From: Methanomicrobiaceae archaeon
GTDB taxonomy: Archaea; Halobacteriota; Methanomicrobia; Methanomicrobiales; Methanomicrobiaceae
Direction: 5' to 3'
Length of the DNA stretch: 64,000 bases
Assembly (NCBI GenBank): GCA_016937345.1
Contig: JAFGWE010000003.1
Span: 1-64,000 of the forward strand
Shown here: positions 53,883 through 63,878 of the stretch, in pieces
Position numbering within the stretch: position 1 is the stretch's first letter
How the letters are laid out: each line of letters begins with the position of its first letter
Notes under the pieces: generated by a model
Seen by the model: the letters and a program-made list of their open reading frames with translations, nothing else
Databases searched by the model: none
Told to the model about the DNA's origin: nothing
Translations under genes and position numbers: made by a program

Positions 53883-55907
53883 TCAGTTCTTTTTTTCAGA
53901 TAGTTCTTCTAAAGGCTCGAATTCAAGCTCTGCGACAATTTCAACAGGATTTTTAACTTTCTTTACAAGCTGTCTTATCCGCCTTAACCTTTCAACGCCG
54001 ATAAAATGTTCTGCCATAACTTTTGCAAATGGGGAGAGAACAACTTTACCACTTTTTACAGATATGTATCCCTCTTTTTTAAGCTGCGGGTAAACATCTG
54101 ACATTTCACCAACCATTGTTGCACACATCATCTTAAGCCCGGCCTCATCTCCCCTGCATACAACAGCATGTGAGATAAACTCCTCAGATGATGCCTCATC
54201 TTCATATACAGGCGCAACCTCCTCCATCTCACCTTTAAGAAGACTTATTGCAATCTCTTCTTCGGTAAGTTTTGTCTCGCGTGAGTAGCTTCCTCCGGGC
54301 TCGGCAAGTACGACAACCTTTCCAAGATCATGATAATCCGGTCTTCCGGCACGGCCCATCATCTGGCAGAAGTCCTGGACAGTAAGCCATTTTATTCCCA
54401 TTGCAAGTGCATCAAATATTACCTGTGATGCAGGGAAATCAACACCGGCAGCAAGTGCGGCCGTTGTTACTACAGCAGAGATCTCTCCTTTTTCAAATCT
54501 CTCCTCAACAGAGCGCCTCTCTTTAGCACTAAGTCCTGCATGGTATGCTTCTGCTTTTCCCCCTATTGCATCCGCAACTTCATGACACCTTGCTCTTGAG
54601 TTTGTAAAAACAATTGACTGACCTTTAAAGCCTTTTGAGGATTTATTTCTGAACTCCTGTGTTACAAGTCTTTTTATTGCGTCAATCTTCTGCTTTCTTT
54701 CAACAAATATCAGATGTCTTTCAAGCGGTACAGGCCTTTCATTGTAAGTTACAAGATTTGCATTAAGTTTTTTTGCAAGAAGATGCGGCATCCCGATAGT
54801 TGCACTCAGGTATAGAAACTGGGCATTGGGGGCAATATATTTCAGTCTTGAGATAAGCCCGTCCAGCCTGTGTCCGCGTTCAGGATCTTCAAGCATCTGT
54901 ACTTCATCAATTACAACAGTTCCAATATTAAAGAGAGTTTTTCCTGTTCTCAGATGATGATCAATTCCCTCATATGTTCCGACAATTATATTTGACTTTA
55001 ATGTTCTCTTTGCATTAACTCTTGTTTCAGGGAGATTTATACGGGACACACCTGTCTGCAGAGATACATCAAGGAAAGGATATCTTGCCTCAAAACGGCT
55101 GTACTTTTGATTGGCAAGGGCAACAAGCGGTACTAGAAAAAGCATATTTCCTCTTCCTTCAGACTTATTTTTAACACCTGCCATTTCACCGATAAATGTC
55201 TTTCCACTCGCTGTTGCTGCGACAACCAGCTGATCCTTTCCCTCCAGAAGACCTGCATCGACACAGAGCTGCTGAACAGGCATAAGCGTTTTTACACCGG
55301 ATGCATCCCTGAATATCTGAGGGAGGGGAAGGTCTGCAATATCTGTTGTTTTAGTAACCCTGTGGGATTCAAGGACATCAAAAACTGTATTTTTTAATTC
55401 AACTCTTTCAGGCTGAACCATTGCAAGAACTTTATCAAGGTCCATATAAAGAGAAAGAAGTTTTTCAAGATGGGCAGTCGAAAAGCCACCCATCTTTCCT
55501 ATATACCCCATCTCACGGCGAAGTTCATTCTGTGCACACTCAAGACATATGTGCTCACGCCCGTATTTTACAGAATTTTTGGTCTTTAGAAGATTTACTC
55601 TGTTCTGAAGAATACATGTACGGCAGGCTCTTATGTATCCAAAATTTATCTGAAGATCATTTAAAAAAGATTCAAAATTTTTGCTCTCACAGGTCAGACG
55701 TATATCGGCATTTCTAAGCTGTGAGATAAGTTCCTTTGTGGCTGTATTTTGAAACTGTTTTTTACCGCCAGATTTCAGCCGGTAATTCTTCGGCCTGAAA
55801 CCCTTTGATGTCTCAGCAAGTTCAACTGCACCTTCGGCTTCAACAAGATGATGATCATAAAAAAAAAGTTTGTAATCTCCGCGCTGCGGATGTACTATTA
55901 TCTTCAT
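53883..55907 (-). CDS. DEAD/DEAH-box helicase with N-terminal zinc-ribbon domain (DUF5814-type)
   Basis: A 674-residue superfamily 2 helicase. The N-terminal ~200 residues form a domain found mainly in archaea, with paired cysteines C95, C98, C121 and C124 (CRTC and CLEC) likely binding zinc. The helicase motifs are Walker A AATASGKT (~230-237), Walker B VIDEVQML, motif [11 protein letters not shown], and motif [13 protein letters not shown] winged-helix-like C-terminal part follows. It resembles Hel308/Ski2-type helicases. It overlaps the next upstream gene by four bases. The role, DNA or RNA, is not known. Confidence 0.88.
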   Translation of the reverse strand: MKIIVHPQRGDYKLFFYDHHLVEAEGAVELAETSKGFRPKNYRLKSGGKKQFQNTATKELISQLRNADIRLTCESKNFESFLNDLQINFGYIRACRTCILQNRVNLLKTKNSVKYGREHICLECAQNELRREMGYIGKMGGFSTAHLEKLLSLYMDLDKVLAMVQPERVELKNTVFDVLESHRVTKTTDIADLPLPQIFRDASGVKTLMPVQQLCVDAGLLEGKDQLVVAATASGKTFIGEMAGVKNKSEGRGNMLFLVPLVALANQKYSRFEARYPFLDVSLQTGVSRINLPETRVNAKRTLKSNIIVGTYEGIDHHLRTGKTLFNIGTVVIDEVQMLEDPERGHRLDGLISRLKYIAPNAQFLYLSATIGMPHLLAKKLNANLVTYNERPVPLERHLIFVERKQKIDAIKRLVTQEFRNKSSKGFKGQSIVFTNSRARCHEVADAIGGKAEAYHAGLSAKERRSVEERFEKGEISAVVTTAALAAGVDFPASQVIFDALAMGIKWLTVQDFCQMMGRAGRPDYHDLGKVVVLAEPGGSYSRETKLTEEEIAISLLKGEMEEVAPVYEDEASSEEFISHAVVCRGDEAGLKMMCATMVGEMSDVYPQLKKEGYISVKSGKVVLSPFAKVMAEHFIGVERLRRIRQLVKKVKNPVEIVAELEFEPLEELSEKKN

Positions 55908-56716
55908 GGAACAATCAGGTCGTGAATTACATAACGAAGACCGGAAGACTCAAGCCGCTTTAAAAAATCTGTGAATTCCTCATCTACAATTACCATTACA
56001 CTGTCAAGTCCGTGAACTGCTGCTTCGATAACACCCTCACGTGCACCAAAATATACATCAGGAGTTTTTCCGGCATTTTTGATTGCAATATCAGCCTCTA
56101 TTCCAACCGCTCCTGTGAACTCGGCTTTTTCAAGTATGTCACGAAGAGTCTCCGGCGACACCTTCTCTGAGCCTCCCCTCTGTATACGTGGTACTTTACA
56201 GACATGCACAAGTCCGTATGAGTGATTAATAATTCCTGTGAGGTTTGAAATACCTATATCCATTCCACTCTTTGCATCCGCAATTGCAATGCCTGTCGCA
56301 TCCTGATTTTTATAGGAGGTATGCATAAACCCGCCTTTCATATATATGCCTACCTTTTCACCTGCACGTATATTGCAGTCTGCTATCGCAGTCCATACAG
56401 CAACCTGCTGTACAATATCATGAGTTATATGTTTGACATATGATTCAAGTGCCTCAGCATTGTTTATAACCCACTCCACACCTTTGGGGGTTATGACATA
56501 ACTCCCACGACCCTGTGATTTTACCATCTCGTCATCGACAAGCTCGCGTATGTACTCTGATACAGCCTGAGGAGTAATGCCAAGTTTCGCTGCAATTTCC
56601 TGTTGCCTTACAGAGGGCTGGTGCTCTGCAACTTCAACAAGTATCTGAAATTTTGTTGCCTCTCTCTTGCTTCTGAGGATTATATATAGAGGGTCATTCT
56701 CCCTTTTCTTCAACAA
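55904..56716 (-). CDS. Winged-helix transcriptional regulator (DUF7839-type)
   Basis: A 270-residue protein with an N-terminal winged helix (~18-80: EVAEHQPSVRQQEIAAKLGITPQAVSEYIRELVDD) and a C-terminal domain of about 170 residues. The latter has GIYMKGGFMHTSYKNQDATGIAIADAKSG and looks like a ligand-binding or enzyme-like fold. It resembles an archaeal MarR/HTH family of unknown ligand. The end overlaps the helicase start by four bases. The start overlaps the previous gene by 23 bases. Confidence 0.82.
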   Translation of the reverse strand: MLKKRENDPLYIILRSKREATKFQILVEVAEHQPSVRQQEIAAKLGITPQAVSEYIRELVDDEMVKSQGRGSYVITPKGVEWVINNAEALESYVKHITHDIVQQVAVWTAIADCNIRAGEKVGIYMKGGFMHTSYKNQDATGIAIADAKSGMDIGISNLTGIINHSYGLVHVCKVPRIQRGGSEKVSPETLRDILEKAEFTGAVGIEADIAIKNAGKTPDVYFGAREGVIEAAVHGLDSVMVIVDEEFTDFLKRLESSGLRYVIHDLIVP

Positions 56717-57209
56717 AAACCAGCCCCTGTCCCTTCACATCAAGAATCGGCAGGCGTTTTGCAAGACCTTTTACAAATACCGGACTTACACCATATTTTC
56801 TTGCCAGATCATTAACAGACGTGTTTCCTGCCCTGACATCTTTTTCAATTTCATCTACCAGATTTCTCAGGGATTCATCCGCAGATATTGAGACATTGAT
56901 AATATCGGCAAGGTCGTCCATTGTGCACTGGAAATTTGCCCTGAATTTGCTGTAAGTTGTTTTATACTCACGTGATGGTTTTTCACCAGGTTTTGGCATT
57001 CGCCACTGTTCTTCCACAAGATTGCCCTTTTTCAGAATGGCAAGGCACTCTTTCACTTTTGTTGCTTCAACATCACCAATAAGTTCTTCTTCAGTCATCC
57101 AGTTTTTACTGAGCTGATTATAGATGTTCTTAAAATCTGAATTATTAAAAGTGATCAAAAGCGTAACAAGATCAAGAGGATCATTAACTATTCTAATATG
57201 CCCCGTCAA
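56694..57209 (-). CDS. Winged-helix (ArsR-like) regulator
   Basis: A 171-residue protein with an N-terminal winged-helix (about 10-80: LVTLLITFNNSDFKNIYNQLSK, VEATKVKECLAILKKGNLVEE) and a second helix-turn-helix-like segment near the C-terminus (SVNDLARKYGVSPVFVKGLAKRL). The start is the TTG at 57209; there is no nearby ATG and the next methionine is at residue 38. A TATA-like sequence lies at 57221-57232. It probably heads an operon with the next regulator and the helicase. The targets are unknown. Confidence 0.75.
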   Translation of the reverse strand: MTGHIRIVNDPLDLVTLLITFNNSDFKNIYNQLSKNWMTEEELIGDVEATKVKECLAILKKGNLVEEQWRMPKPGEKPSREYKTTYSKFRANFQCTMDDLADIINVSISADESLRNLVDEIEKDVRAGNTSVNDLARKYGVSPVFVKGLAKRLPILDVKGQGLVFVEEKGE

Positions 57210-57682
57210 AGTAAAAACCCAATTAATATATGCTCTTTAGTGAAATAAACCTATTTCAAATTGAATGCTCTATTAAAAGAATTGACAATACCTTTACCTG
57301 TTTACTTAATCTAAAACAAAAACAAGCAATTCAATGAAAAAACCCGATTTTTTAGTGATTTAAGAATACTTTCAAAGATCCGGGACATCATATGGAAGAA
57401 ACAAACAACTTTTAACATTCTGCATCATAAACTGAATTATAACTAAGATAAAATAAGGCGTGCAATTCAGCATTCTGACAGAACATGACTGCAGAAATTA
57501 ATAATATTATGAAAGGTAAATACCAGGATTTGAGATATTCCGGCTTTCATCAATATAAATATAATACCTGATATTTCATAATCGCCTTAAAGAGATGTTT
57601 CATAAAGATAGGTTTCAGAGAGAACCTGTTTTATTAAGATTAAAAGGTTACCGGACCATCAAAGAAAGGACAGAAGTGTTTT
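57210..57682. other. Divergent intergenic region upstream of hypF
   Basis: About 470 AT-rich bases with no gene I can support. The left end holds the regulator operon promoter. A TATA-like stretch near 57552-57566 could start the hypF transcript. No RNA gene, riboswitch or repeat was recognised. Confidence 0.5.
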
Positions 57683-59899
57683 ATGCAAAAAAGCGGGCAG
57701 ATAATCATAAAAGGCATAGTGCAGGGCGTTGGATTCAGGCCTTTTGTCTATGCACAGGCGAAAAAATATGATATTTGCGGAAATGTAAAAAACCTTGGCA
57801 GTGAAGTGCGAATTAATGCTTTTGGCGAGAATTTTGATAGCTTTTTAGCCGCAGTATCCCGTGGAACACCCCTTTCAAAGATAGACAGTGTCTCAGTTCT
57901 AAAAGCAGAGGGAAATTCCCCTGACAATTTTCAGATCGAAAAAAGTTCTGCAGGAAGCCTCTCCGGCTTCATACCGCCGGATGTGTCAATCTGTGATGAA
58001 TGTATTTCGGATATTTTCAATAAAGGAGGCAGGTATGAAAATTACTGGGCAACCTCCTGTGTAAACTGCGGTCCACGTTACAGCATAATAAATGAGGTGC
58101 CATATGATCGCGAAAGGACCACAATGGATAAATTTCCTATGTGCAGGGAATGCGATGAAGAATATAAAAGTCCGCACTCCCGCCGTCATCACGCACAAAC
58201 TATAGCCTGCGACAAATGCGGTCCAGAATTATCTCTTCTTGATGAAAAAGGACAACTGGTTAAATGCAATGATCCTATTGAAAAGGCGGCATATCTTCTG
58301 GATAAAGGAAATATAATTGCAATAAAGGGGATTGGCGGTTTTCACATAGCATGCATTGAAAATACAGCTTTAAAGTTAAAGAAATGCCTTGGAAGAACAG
58401 AACAGGCACTTGCAATAATGGCTGATGAAAAAACAGTTCTTGGCATTGCTGAAGTAAACGACGATGAGAGGGAAATCTTAAACAGCCCCGAACATCCGAT
58501 AGTTGTCCTATACAAAAAGAATCCCGCTTCCCACCCGGAGATAAGCAACCTAGATACAATTGGCTGTATGCTTCCCTACACAGGACTCCACCACCTTTTA
58601 TTTTCACATTTAAAAAGTCCTGTTCTTATAATGACAAGCGCAAATGCTCCGGGAAACCCGATGATTACAAAGACAGAGGAGGCAGTAAAAAAACTGGGAG
58701 GGTGTATTGATTATTGCCTGACCAACAACAGGCATATAAGAAACCGCTGTGACGACTCCGTCGTAAGGGAAGGATATCTAATAAGGCTTTCAAGAGGGTA
58801 TGCCCCAAAAAGAACCAGAATAAAACTTGGAAATAAATGCATTCTCGGAACAGGACCCGAGCTTTATTCAAATATATCAATATACAAAGACGAATTCTGC
58901 TTTACATCACCACATATAGGAAATATTAAAAATCCGTCAACTCTGGAATATCTTGAAAATACAGTTGATAACCTTAAAAGACTAACAGGAGCAGAATTTG
59001 ACGTAATTGCCCATGATATGCACCCGCAGTTTCTCTCAACAAGATATGCAAAACGAATTGCAGAGGAATTTGGCGCAGAGACTGTCCCAGTTCAGCACCA
59101 CAGGGCCCATATAGCAGCAGCACTAGGTAAAAACGAACCATGTATAGGAATTGCTCTGGACGGAGTAGGCCTCGGAGACGACGGGACAATATGGGGAGGA
59201 GAGATCTTTGCAGGAGAACTCACTTCTCTTAAAAGAGTGGCCCATCTTGAATACGTTAAAATGCCAGGAGGTGATCTTGCAACACAATTCCCTGAAAGGA
59301 TGCTCTACGGCATTATGCCCTCAGAAGAGATTGCTAACCTCCTTTCTTCAAGAGGATGGAATGATCTGGAACTTTCAATTCTTGAAAAACAGGTCAGTAC
59401 TGGTTTTAATGTTCCTATGACAAGCAGTGCCGGAAGAGTGCTTGATGCAGCAGCAGCCCTTCTTGGAATATGCCGTGAAAGAACATACGATGGCGAGCCG
59501 GCAATGAAAATGGAATCATCTGCCTCAGGGGGAAAACCGGAAGACTGGAAATTAAGTGTTTATGAAAAAGACGGTTGCAGCGTACTGTCCACAAAAGATA
59601 TCATAAAAAAGGCTTTTTTGAGTAGGGACTCTATGCCATTACAGGATATCGCAGCTTCTGTGCAGTATAATCTGGCCCGTGAATTTGCCGGAATTGCAGT
59701 TTTAAAAGCATCAGAATACGGAATAAACGATGTGGTTTTATCGGGAGGGGTCTGCATCAATCATCTGATAAGGGAAACAATAAAGGAGACTATAAATAAG
59801 GCAGGACTAAACATGGTAATAAACAGAGAATATCCATTTGGAGACGGCTGCATATCATACGGACAGTGTGTATATGCAGGACTGATTTCTGAAAAATAG
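57683..59899 (+). CDS. hypF: [NiFe]-hydrogenase maturation carbamoyltransferase HypF
   Basis: A 738-residue HypF. Domains in order: acylphosphatase (1-~88, GIVQGVGFRPFVYAQAKKY); two zinc fingers (CDECISD...CVNCGP and CRECDEEY...CDKCGP); the YrdC-like domain (~195-370, KGIGGFHIACI, and the SRGYAPKR end) and the Kae1-like carbamoyltransferase domain (VQHHRAHIAAALG, ALDGVGLGDDG). It converts carbamoyl phosphate to the cyanide ligand precursor for hydrogenase active sites. Other hyp genes are not in this window. All motifs are present. Confidence 0.96.
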   Translation: MQKSGQIIIKGIVQGVGFRPFVYAQAKKYDICGNVKNLGSEVRINAFGENFDSFLAAVSRGTPLSKIDSVSVLKAEGNSPDNFQIEKSSAGSLSGFIPPDVSICDECISDIFNKGGRYENYWATSCVNCGPRYSIINEVPYDRERTTMDKFPMCRECDEEYKSPHSRRHHAQTIACDKCGPELSLLDEKGQLVKCNDPIEKAAYLLDKGNIIAIKGIGGFHIACIENTALKLKKCLGRTEQALAIMADEKTVLGIAEVNDDEREILNSPEHPIVVLYKKNPASHPEISNLDTIGCMLPYTGLHHLLFSHLKSPVLIMTSANAPGNPMITKTEEAVKKLGGCIDYCLTNNRHIRNRCDDSVVREGYLIRLSRGYAPKRTRIKLGNKCILGTGPELYSNISIYKDEFCFTSPHIGNIKNPSTLEYLENTVDNLKRLTGAEFDVIAHDMHPQFLSTRYAKRIAEEFGAETVPVQHHRAHIAAALGKNEPCIGIALDGVGLGDDGTIWGGEIFAGELTSLKRVAHLEYVKMPGGDLATQFPERMLYGIMPSEEIANLLSSRGWNDLELSILEKQVSTGFNVPMTSSAGRVLDAAAALLGICRERTYDGEPAMKMESSASGGKPEDWKLSVYEKDGCSVLSTKDIIKKAFLSRDSMPLQDIAASVQYNLAREFAGIAVLKASEYGINDVVLSGGVCINHLIRETIKETINKAGLNMVINREYPFGDGCISYGQCVYAGLISEK

Positions 59900-59939
59900 A
59901 CCTAAGACCACTTCTTAATCTGATTTAAAAATAGAGTTT

Positions 59940-60323
59940 TCATTTGTTAAGAGTATCTTCAACTATTTTTATGAGATCTGATGAACGGAAGGGTTTTTTC
60001 AGAGAACCGTCAAAACCAAATCTGATTGGATCATCCATTGCTCCCTTTACCGAGTCACCGCTTGATATTACAATTCTTATATTTGGATCTATCTCCCTCA
60101 TCGGTTTTAAAAGCTCTTTTGCTCCAATATCTCCCGGAACTGATACATCAAGTATGGCCATATCAAAACCATTCCCTGAATTATATGCTTCCTTAAAAGC
60201 AAGCAGAGCCTCAGACCCGTTTTTGTGACAGACAATATCATAGCCGTTTCTAATCAGAAATAATGTCATAATGTCAAGAATGGGAGCTTCATCATCCATT
60301 AACAGAATTCTTGCACATTTCAT
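59940..60323 (-). CDS. Orphan single-domain response regulator
   Basis: A 127-residue receiver domain with D10-D11 (LLMDDEAP), phospho-acceptor D59 (AILDVSVPG), the SSGDS switch region and the conserved Lys in LKKPFRSSD. No output domain. No histidine kinase is next to it, and it is far from cheY. Its kinase is unknown; an alternative is a role as a phosphate sink. It is convergent with hypF. Confidence 0.93.
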   Translation of the reverse strand: MKCARILLMDDEAPILDIMTLFLIRNGYDIVCHKNGSEALLAFKEAYNSGNGFDMAILDVSVPGDIGAKELLKPMREIDPNIRIVISSGDSVKGAMDDPIRFGFDGSLKKPFRSSDLIKIVEDTLNK

Positions 60324-60439
60324 AACGGCACCTCACAGATATAAACTATCGTTATACCAGAAATAAATTTTATACAGCTTTATTTTTTATATCTAATGAA
60401 TGTTATCATTAGGATTTTAAAAAAAAGAATAATTTTTGG

Positions 60440-61117
60440 TCAGTTCCTTCTTGCTATTAGAACAAATCCGAATATTGCAATTATTAATCCGGAAAATACT
60501 GTAAATACTGAAACAGGTGTTGATGTAGGCTGGGGTGCAGGTGTCAGGGTTGCGTGAAGCTTGACACTCTCACCTTTTGTTGGATATTCAGACATCTGTG
60601 CAGTAAACGGAGTGTATCCGGCTTTCTGTACTGTGTATGTTGTGTAAGGAGTACCTGTTGTATAAACACTTACAGTAAGCTCTCCGCCTGATATTTCTCC
60701 CTTGTAGTCATCATTGAAATAGACTGATGCACCGTCAACATTGCAGTAGATAACATAGAATCCCATATCTCCGCCAATCATAGTTGGCACAGGAGTAGGA
60801 GCCGGGTTTATTGTTGCATAAACATCTAAAGTTTCACCCATTTCAGGGTAGGATGTAATCGGATCAGTCCAGGTAGTGTAACCTGCTTTTTCAACTGTTA
60901 TTGTTTTATAAGGGGTTGCTGTGGTATAAACAGGAACTGAGAGAATGCCACCATAAGTCTCTCCCTTGTAATCACTATCAAAATAAACAGATGCACCGTC
61001 AACATTACAATGAACATTGAACCATGCCTGATCTCCTCCAACTGTCATTGCACTGACTGCAGGAGATACTGCAAATAAAAGTGCACATCCTAATAATACT
61101 GCCATTAATTTTTTCAT
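60440..61117 (-). CDS. Surface protein with two PEGA-type domains
   Basis: A 225-residue exported protein. Signal peptide at residues 1-22 (ending AVSA|M), then two tandem copies of an ~85-residue PEGA domain. Each shows CNVDGASVYF(D/N)(S/D)DYKGE, VPVYTTATPYKTITVEKAGYT or its close variant. A Pro/Thr-rich linker (TPAPQPTSTPV) and a C-terminal membrane helix (~200-222) with RRN at the end follow. PEGA domains are common in surface-layer proteins of methanogens. The two copies are similar enough to point to an internal duplication. Function unknown. Confidence 0.85.
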   Translation of the reverse strand: MKKLMAVLLGCALLFAVSPAVSAMTVGGDQAWFNVHCNVDGASVYFDSDYKGETYGGILSVPVYTTATPYKTITVEKAGYTTWTDPITSYPEMGETLDVYATINPAPTPVPTMIGGDMGFYVIYCNVDGASVYFNDDYKGEISGGELTVSVYTTGTPYTTYTVQKAGYTPFTAQMSEYPTKGESVKLHATLTPAPQPTSTPVSVFTVFSGLIIAIFGFVLIARRN

Positions 61118-61391
61118 AAAATCACCTAATTGATGTTATAAATTTAGTTAAAATCTCCAGATGTATAAGTCTATCTAAAAACCTGCAGGAATCAGATATA
61201 ATCCAAAAGAAAATTTCGCAATAAATCACTTCAAAAAGAAGAAGAAACAGATCAGATTGATGACATTTTCTAAATAAATATTTTCTAGACTATAAAAACC
61301 TGCTAAGACACAAAACCCTTTGAAATAATAGTCCAGGATTTTTCTCTTAAAAATATCAGAATGACTTGTAATGTTGTAAAAAAAAAGAAAT

Positions 61392-61697
61392 TTATCCGAA
61401 GAGTGCTCCGAGACCGGCCATGCCGCCCTCTTCGTCCTTTTCCTCTTCTTCAGGTGCTGCTTCTTCCTCAGCGGCTGCTGCTGCCGGTGCTGCTGCGACC
61501 GGTGCTGCTGCGACTGCTGCTACAGCTGATTTCTCAATTGCCTCAGCAATGTCAACACCATCAAGTGCTGCGATAAGTGCCTTTACACGGCTGTCGTTAA
61601 CCTCGATACCTGCTGCTGTCATAACTTTTGTGACAGACTCTTCTGATACTTCTTTTCCTGCGCTGTGCAGAATAAGTGCTGCGTAGATGTACTCCAT
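61392..61697 (-). CDS. rpl12: Ribosomal stalk protein L12 (P1)
   Basis: A 101-residue archaeal L12/P1. The ATG at 61697 is preferred because GGTGA at 61703-61707 is five bases before it. The helical N-terminus [16 protein letters not shown], the Ala-rich hinge and the acidic, Gly-containing end ([19 protein letters not shown]) are typical. It recruits translation GTPases. Last gene of the L11-L1-L10-L12 string. Confidence 0.96.
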   Translation of the reverse strand: MEYIYAALILHSAGKEVSEESVTKVMTAAGIEVNDSRVKALIAALDGVDIAEAIEKSAVAAVAAAPVAAAPAAAAAEEEAAPEEEEKDEEGGMAGLGALFG

Positions 61698-61730
61698 TTT
61701 ATTCACCTAATAATAATTTTTTTATTTTAT

Positions 61731-62579
61731 TTATTCAACAAGTGCCTTTACAGCGGATGACTCACGCTGTGCACGTCCTATAATCAAATCAACAACATCT
61801 TTCTCATAGATTGCTGCTTCGACAGCAAGGTTTTTAGCCTCGCGAACTGCCTTGCCGATAATAGCTCCGGCAGTTGTTGCAGTCGGATATGCCGCATTGA
61901 CAGACAGGTTAAATGCCTGCTGTGCTGCGAGAACAACATTGTTGAAGTACTCAGTCTCATCAATTGCCAGTGTCTTTGGCTCGAAGAATGTTCCGTCGTA
62001 AAATGCAATCTGAAGGCTCAGACCAACATCAATACATCTGATGTCAAGCTTGGACAGCACATCTGCCATCTTCGGGCTTATAGCTTCACCTGCTTTAACG
62101 ACGGTCTTTGTGTCACGAATTACAACCTTTCCACCTTCAATGGCGGCTGGAATTCCTGACTGCTGCAGTGTACCGACAATAGGTCCCGGCGGAAATGCTG
62201 TGGGGCCTTTTGAGACGACAATATCCTCGGGTGCAATATCCCCGGGTTTTGCCACCATCTTTGTCATGGTATCCTGAAGCTTCCTGTAGAGCTTAAACGG
62301 ATTTTCGTTTGTATAGATCATTGCACTCTGGCCGTCAACGTAATCGACAACATTGCCGATATCGCCGCCAAGTTCACCAAATGCATGCTCAATCAGCGTG
62401 TTTCTGGTCATCTTAAGCACTGCAGACCCGCGAAGGTTGCGGCGCATCTGCTGAAGCTGGCTTGCCGGAATACCATGCAGATCAACAAGACCTGTAAGTT
62501 TGTATTCTTTGGAAAGCGCAATAATCTCCTCTACTTCATCCTTTTTCCACTGCGGGAGGTGGTGCGTATATAATGCCAT
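61731..62579 (-). CDS. rpl10: Ribosomal stalk protein L10 (P0)
   Basis: A 282-residue archaeal P0. It begins MALYTHHLPQWKKDEVEEI and shows DLHGIPASQLQQMRRNLRG and LKMTRNTLIEHA. It anchors several L12 dimers on the 50S subunit. The C-terminal helical spine ends VKALVE. It starts two bases from the L1 stop. The shortish C-terminus (no long acidic tail) is notable but within the range for methanogens. Confidence 0.96.
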   Translation of the reverse strand: MALYTHHLPQWKKDEVEEIIALSKEYKLTGLVDLHGIPASQLQQMRRNLRGSAVLKMTRNTLIEHAFGELGGDIGNVVDYVDGQSAMIYTNENPFKLYRKLQDTMTKMVAKPGDIAPEDIVVSKGPTAFPPGPIVGTLQQSGIPAAIEGGKVVIRDTKTVVKAGEAISPKMADVLSKLDIRCIDVGLSLQIAFYDGTFFEPKTLAIDETEYFNNVVLAAQQAFNLSVNAAYPTATTAGAIIGKAVREAKNLAVEAAIYEKDVVDLIIGRAQRESSAVKALVE

Positions 62580-62580
62580 A

Positions 62581-63225
62581 TTACATCAACCTCACTGCAG
62601 GGCCCATGGACGTTTTAACATATACCGAGCGAATGTTCATCACTCCACTTTCAAGACTGGATTCTACCTTTCTAATAACTGCATCTATGTTATCCGCAAG
62701 GTCCTCAGGGGACATTGTAGCCGATCCGACTCTGACATGGAATGTCTTTTTGTCTTTGGAACGGAATTTTACGGAATTTCTAAGACGCTCTACGATAGGC
62801 CCTATATCCAGTCCGGGTGGAACAGGCTGTGGCATTTTACCGCGTGGTCCAAGCCTTGTACCCAGGTAACGACCAACAAGTGGCATTACTGCGGTTTCGG
62901 CGAGGAAGAACTTGTATTCGTCTGCCATCTTTCTGGCCTCACGTTTTTCGCCTCCCAGACGCTCTATTTCTTCTGGCCCAATGATGAGTTCAACATTTGC
63001 AGCTTTTGCCTGAGTGGTGATATCTCCTTTTCCAAGAACAGCGATCTTCTGGACCCGCCCTGTTCCTTTTGGCAGAAGCATAGTCTCATCTATACGGTTT
63101 TTTGGCTGCGCCATGTCGATGTTCTTCAGATTGAATGTTATTTCAACACTCTCCGTAAACTTTCGCTCAGGCGCCTTTTCAATAGCCTCTTTTGTGGCCT
63201 TTAGAATCTGGACCCTTTCAACCAT
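62581..63225 (-). CDS. rpl1: Large ribosomal subunit protein L1
   Basis: A 214-residue L1. Motifs are FNLKNIDMAQPKNRIDETMLLPKGTG, RYLGTRLGPRGKMPQPVPPG and SPEDLADNIDAVIRKVESSL. It forms the mobile L1 stalk. In methanogens L1 represses its own operon by binding a site in the mRNA that mimics its 23S rRNA target; a leader hairpin lies just upstream here. Confidence 0.96.
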   Translation of the reverse strand: MVERVQILKATKEAIEKAPERKFTESVEITFNLKNIDMAQPKNRIDETMLLPKGTGRVQKIAVLGKGDITTQAKAANVELIIGPEEIERLGGEKREARKMADEYKFFLAETAVMPLVGRYLGTRLGPRGKMPQPVPPGLDIGPIVERLRNSVKFRSKDKKTFHVRVGSATMSPEDLADNIDAVIRKVESSLESGVMNIRSVYVKTSMGPAVRLM

Positions 63226-63246
63226 CTTTTACCTCCATAGTTCAAC

Positions 63247-63265
63247 GACCCGAAAAAATCGGATC
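63247..63265 (-). promoter_or_regulatory. Hairpin in the L11-L1 intergenic leader
   Basis: On the minus strand GATCCGA and TCGGGTC pair (seven pairs, one G-U) with a five-U loop, 22 bases upstream of the L1 start. It is a candidate for part of an L1 regulatory site or a partial terminator. I could not match it to the known L1-binding consensus with confidence. Confidence 0.35.
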
Positions 63266-63288
63266 TTCTATAGGTTTTCATAGTCTAT

Positions 63289-63762
63289 TCATGCGAACTG
63301 ACTGTCGTATTCACCTGCATTGATGTCAGCAAAAATAACCTTTGGATCTTTGCCGTCAACTGTGACTCCCACACTGACACATGAACCAATAACTTCCTTT
63401 ACGGCGTCTTTGAGTTCATATGAAAGCATGTTGTCAAACTTCATGCGGGCAATGCGGACAGCAGCTTCAAACGGAAGGTCTCCCACTTTAATGACATTGG
63501 GTTCTCCTGAACCCTTCTCAATACCGCACTCTTTCATAATAAGTGCAGTAGCAGGAGGAACACCCACGGAAATTGTGAAGTTTTTCTTGTTGTCAACCTC
63601 GACTTTCACAGGTACTTGCATACCATTAAATTCGGAGGTCTTTTTGTTGATCTCGTCAACAACTGCCTTCACATTTATTCCGAGAGGTCCCAGTGCAGGT
63701 CCCAATGGAGGACCTGCAGTGGCCTTGCCGCCGGGTACCAATACCTCGACTACTTCTCCCAT
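63289..63762 (-). CDS. rpl11: Large ribosomal subunit protein L11
   Basis: A 157-residue L11. It has [31 protein letters not shown] and the C-terminal rRNA-binding domain ([29 protein letters not shown]). It binds the GTPase centre of 23S rRNA. First ribosomal gene of the string in this window; Spt5 precedes it after ~116 bases, as in many euryarchaea. Confidence 0.96.
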   Translation of the reverse strand: MGEVVEVLVPGGKATAGPPLGPALGPLGINVKAVVDEINKKTSEFNGMQVPVKVEVDNKKNFTISVGVPPATALIMKECGIEKGSGEPNVIKVGDLPFEAAVRIARMKFDNMLSYELKDAVKEVIGSCVSVGVTVDGKDPKVIFADINAGEYDSQFA

Positions 63763-63878
63763 TTCATATCACCTTTGCTTGCATGACAAAACTATGCCTG
63801 CCACTAAGCTTGGGTCTTAAAATGTTGGATCTAGAATAACTTAAATGTATCAATAAAAAAGTGCAAAAAAAAGAAATA

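Noticed and set aside
57210-57682. Possible RNA gene upstream of hypF
   Set aside because: AT-rich throughout with no GC-rich folded block like the one seen for RNase P RNA.
62500-63204. Plus-strand frame across L10 and L1
   Set aside because: It lies opposite clearly coding, conserved ribosomal genes and matches no family.
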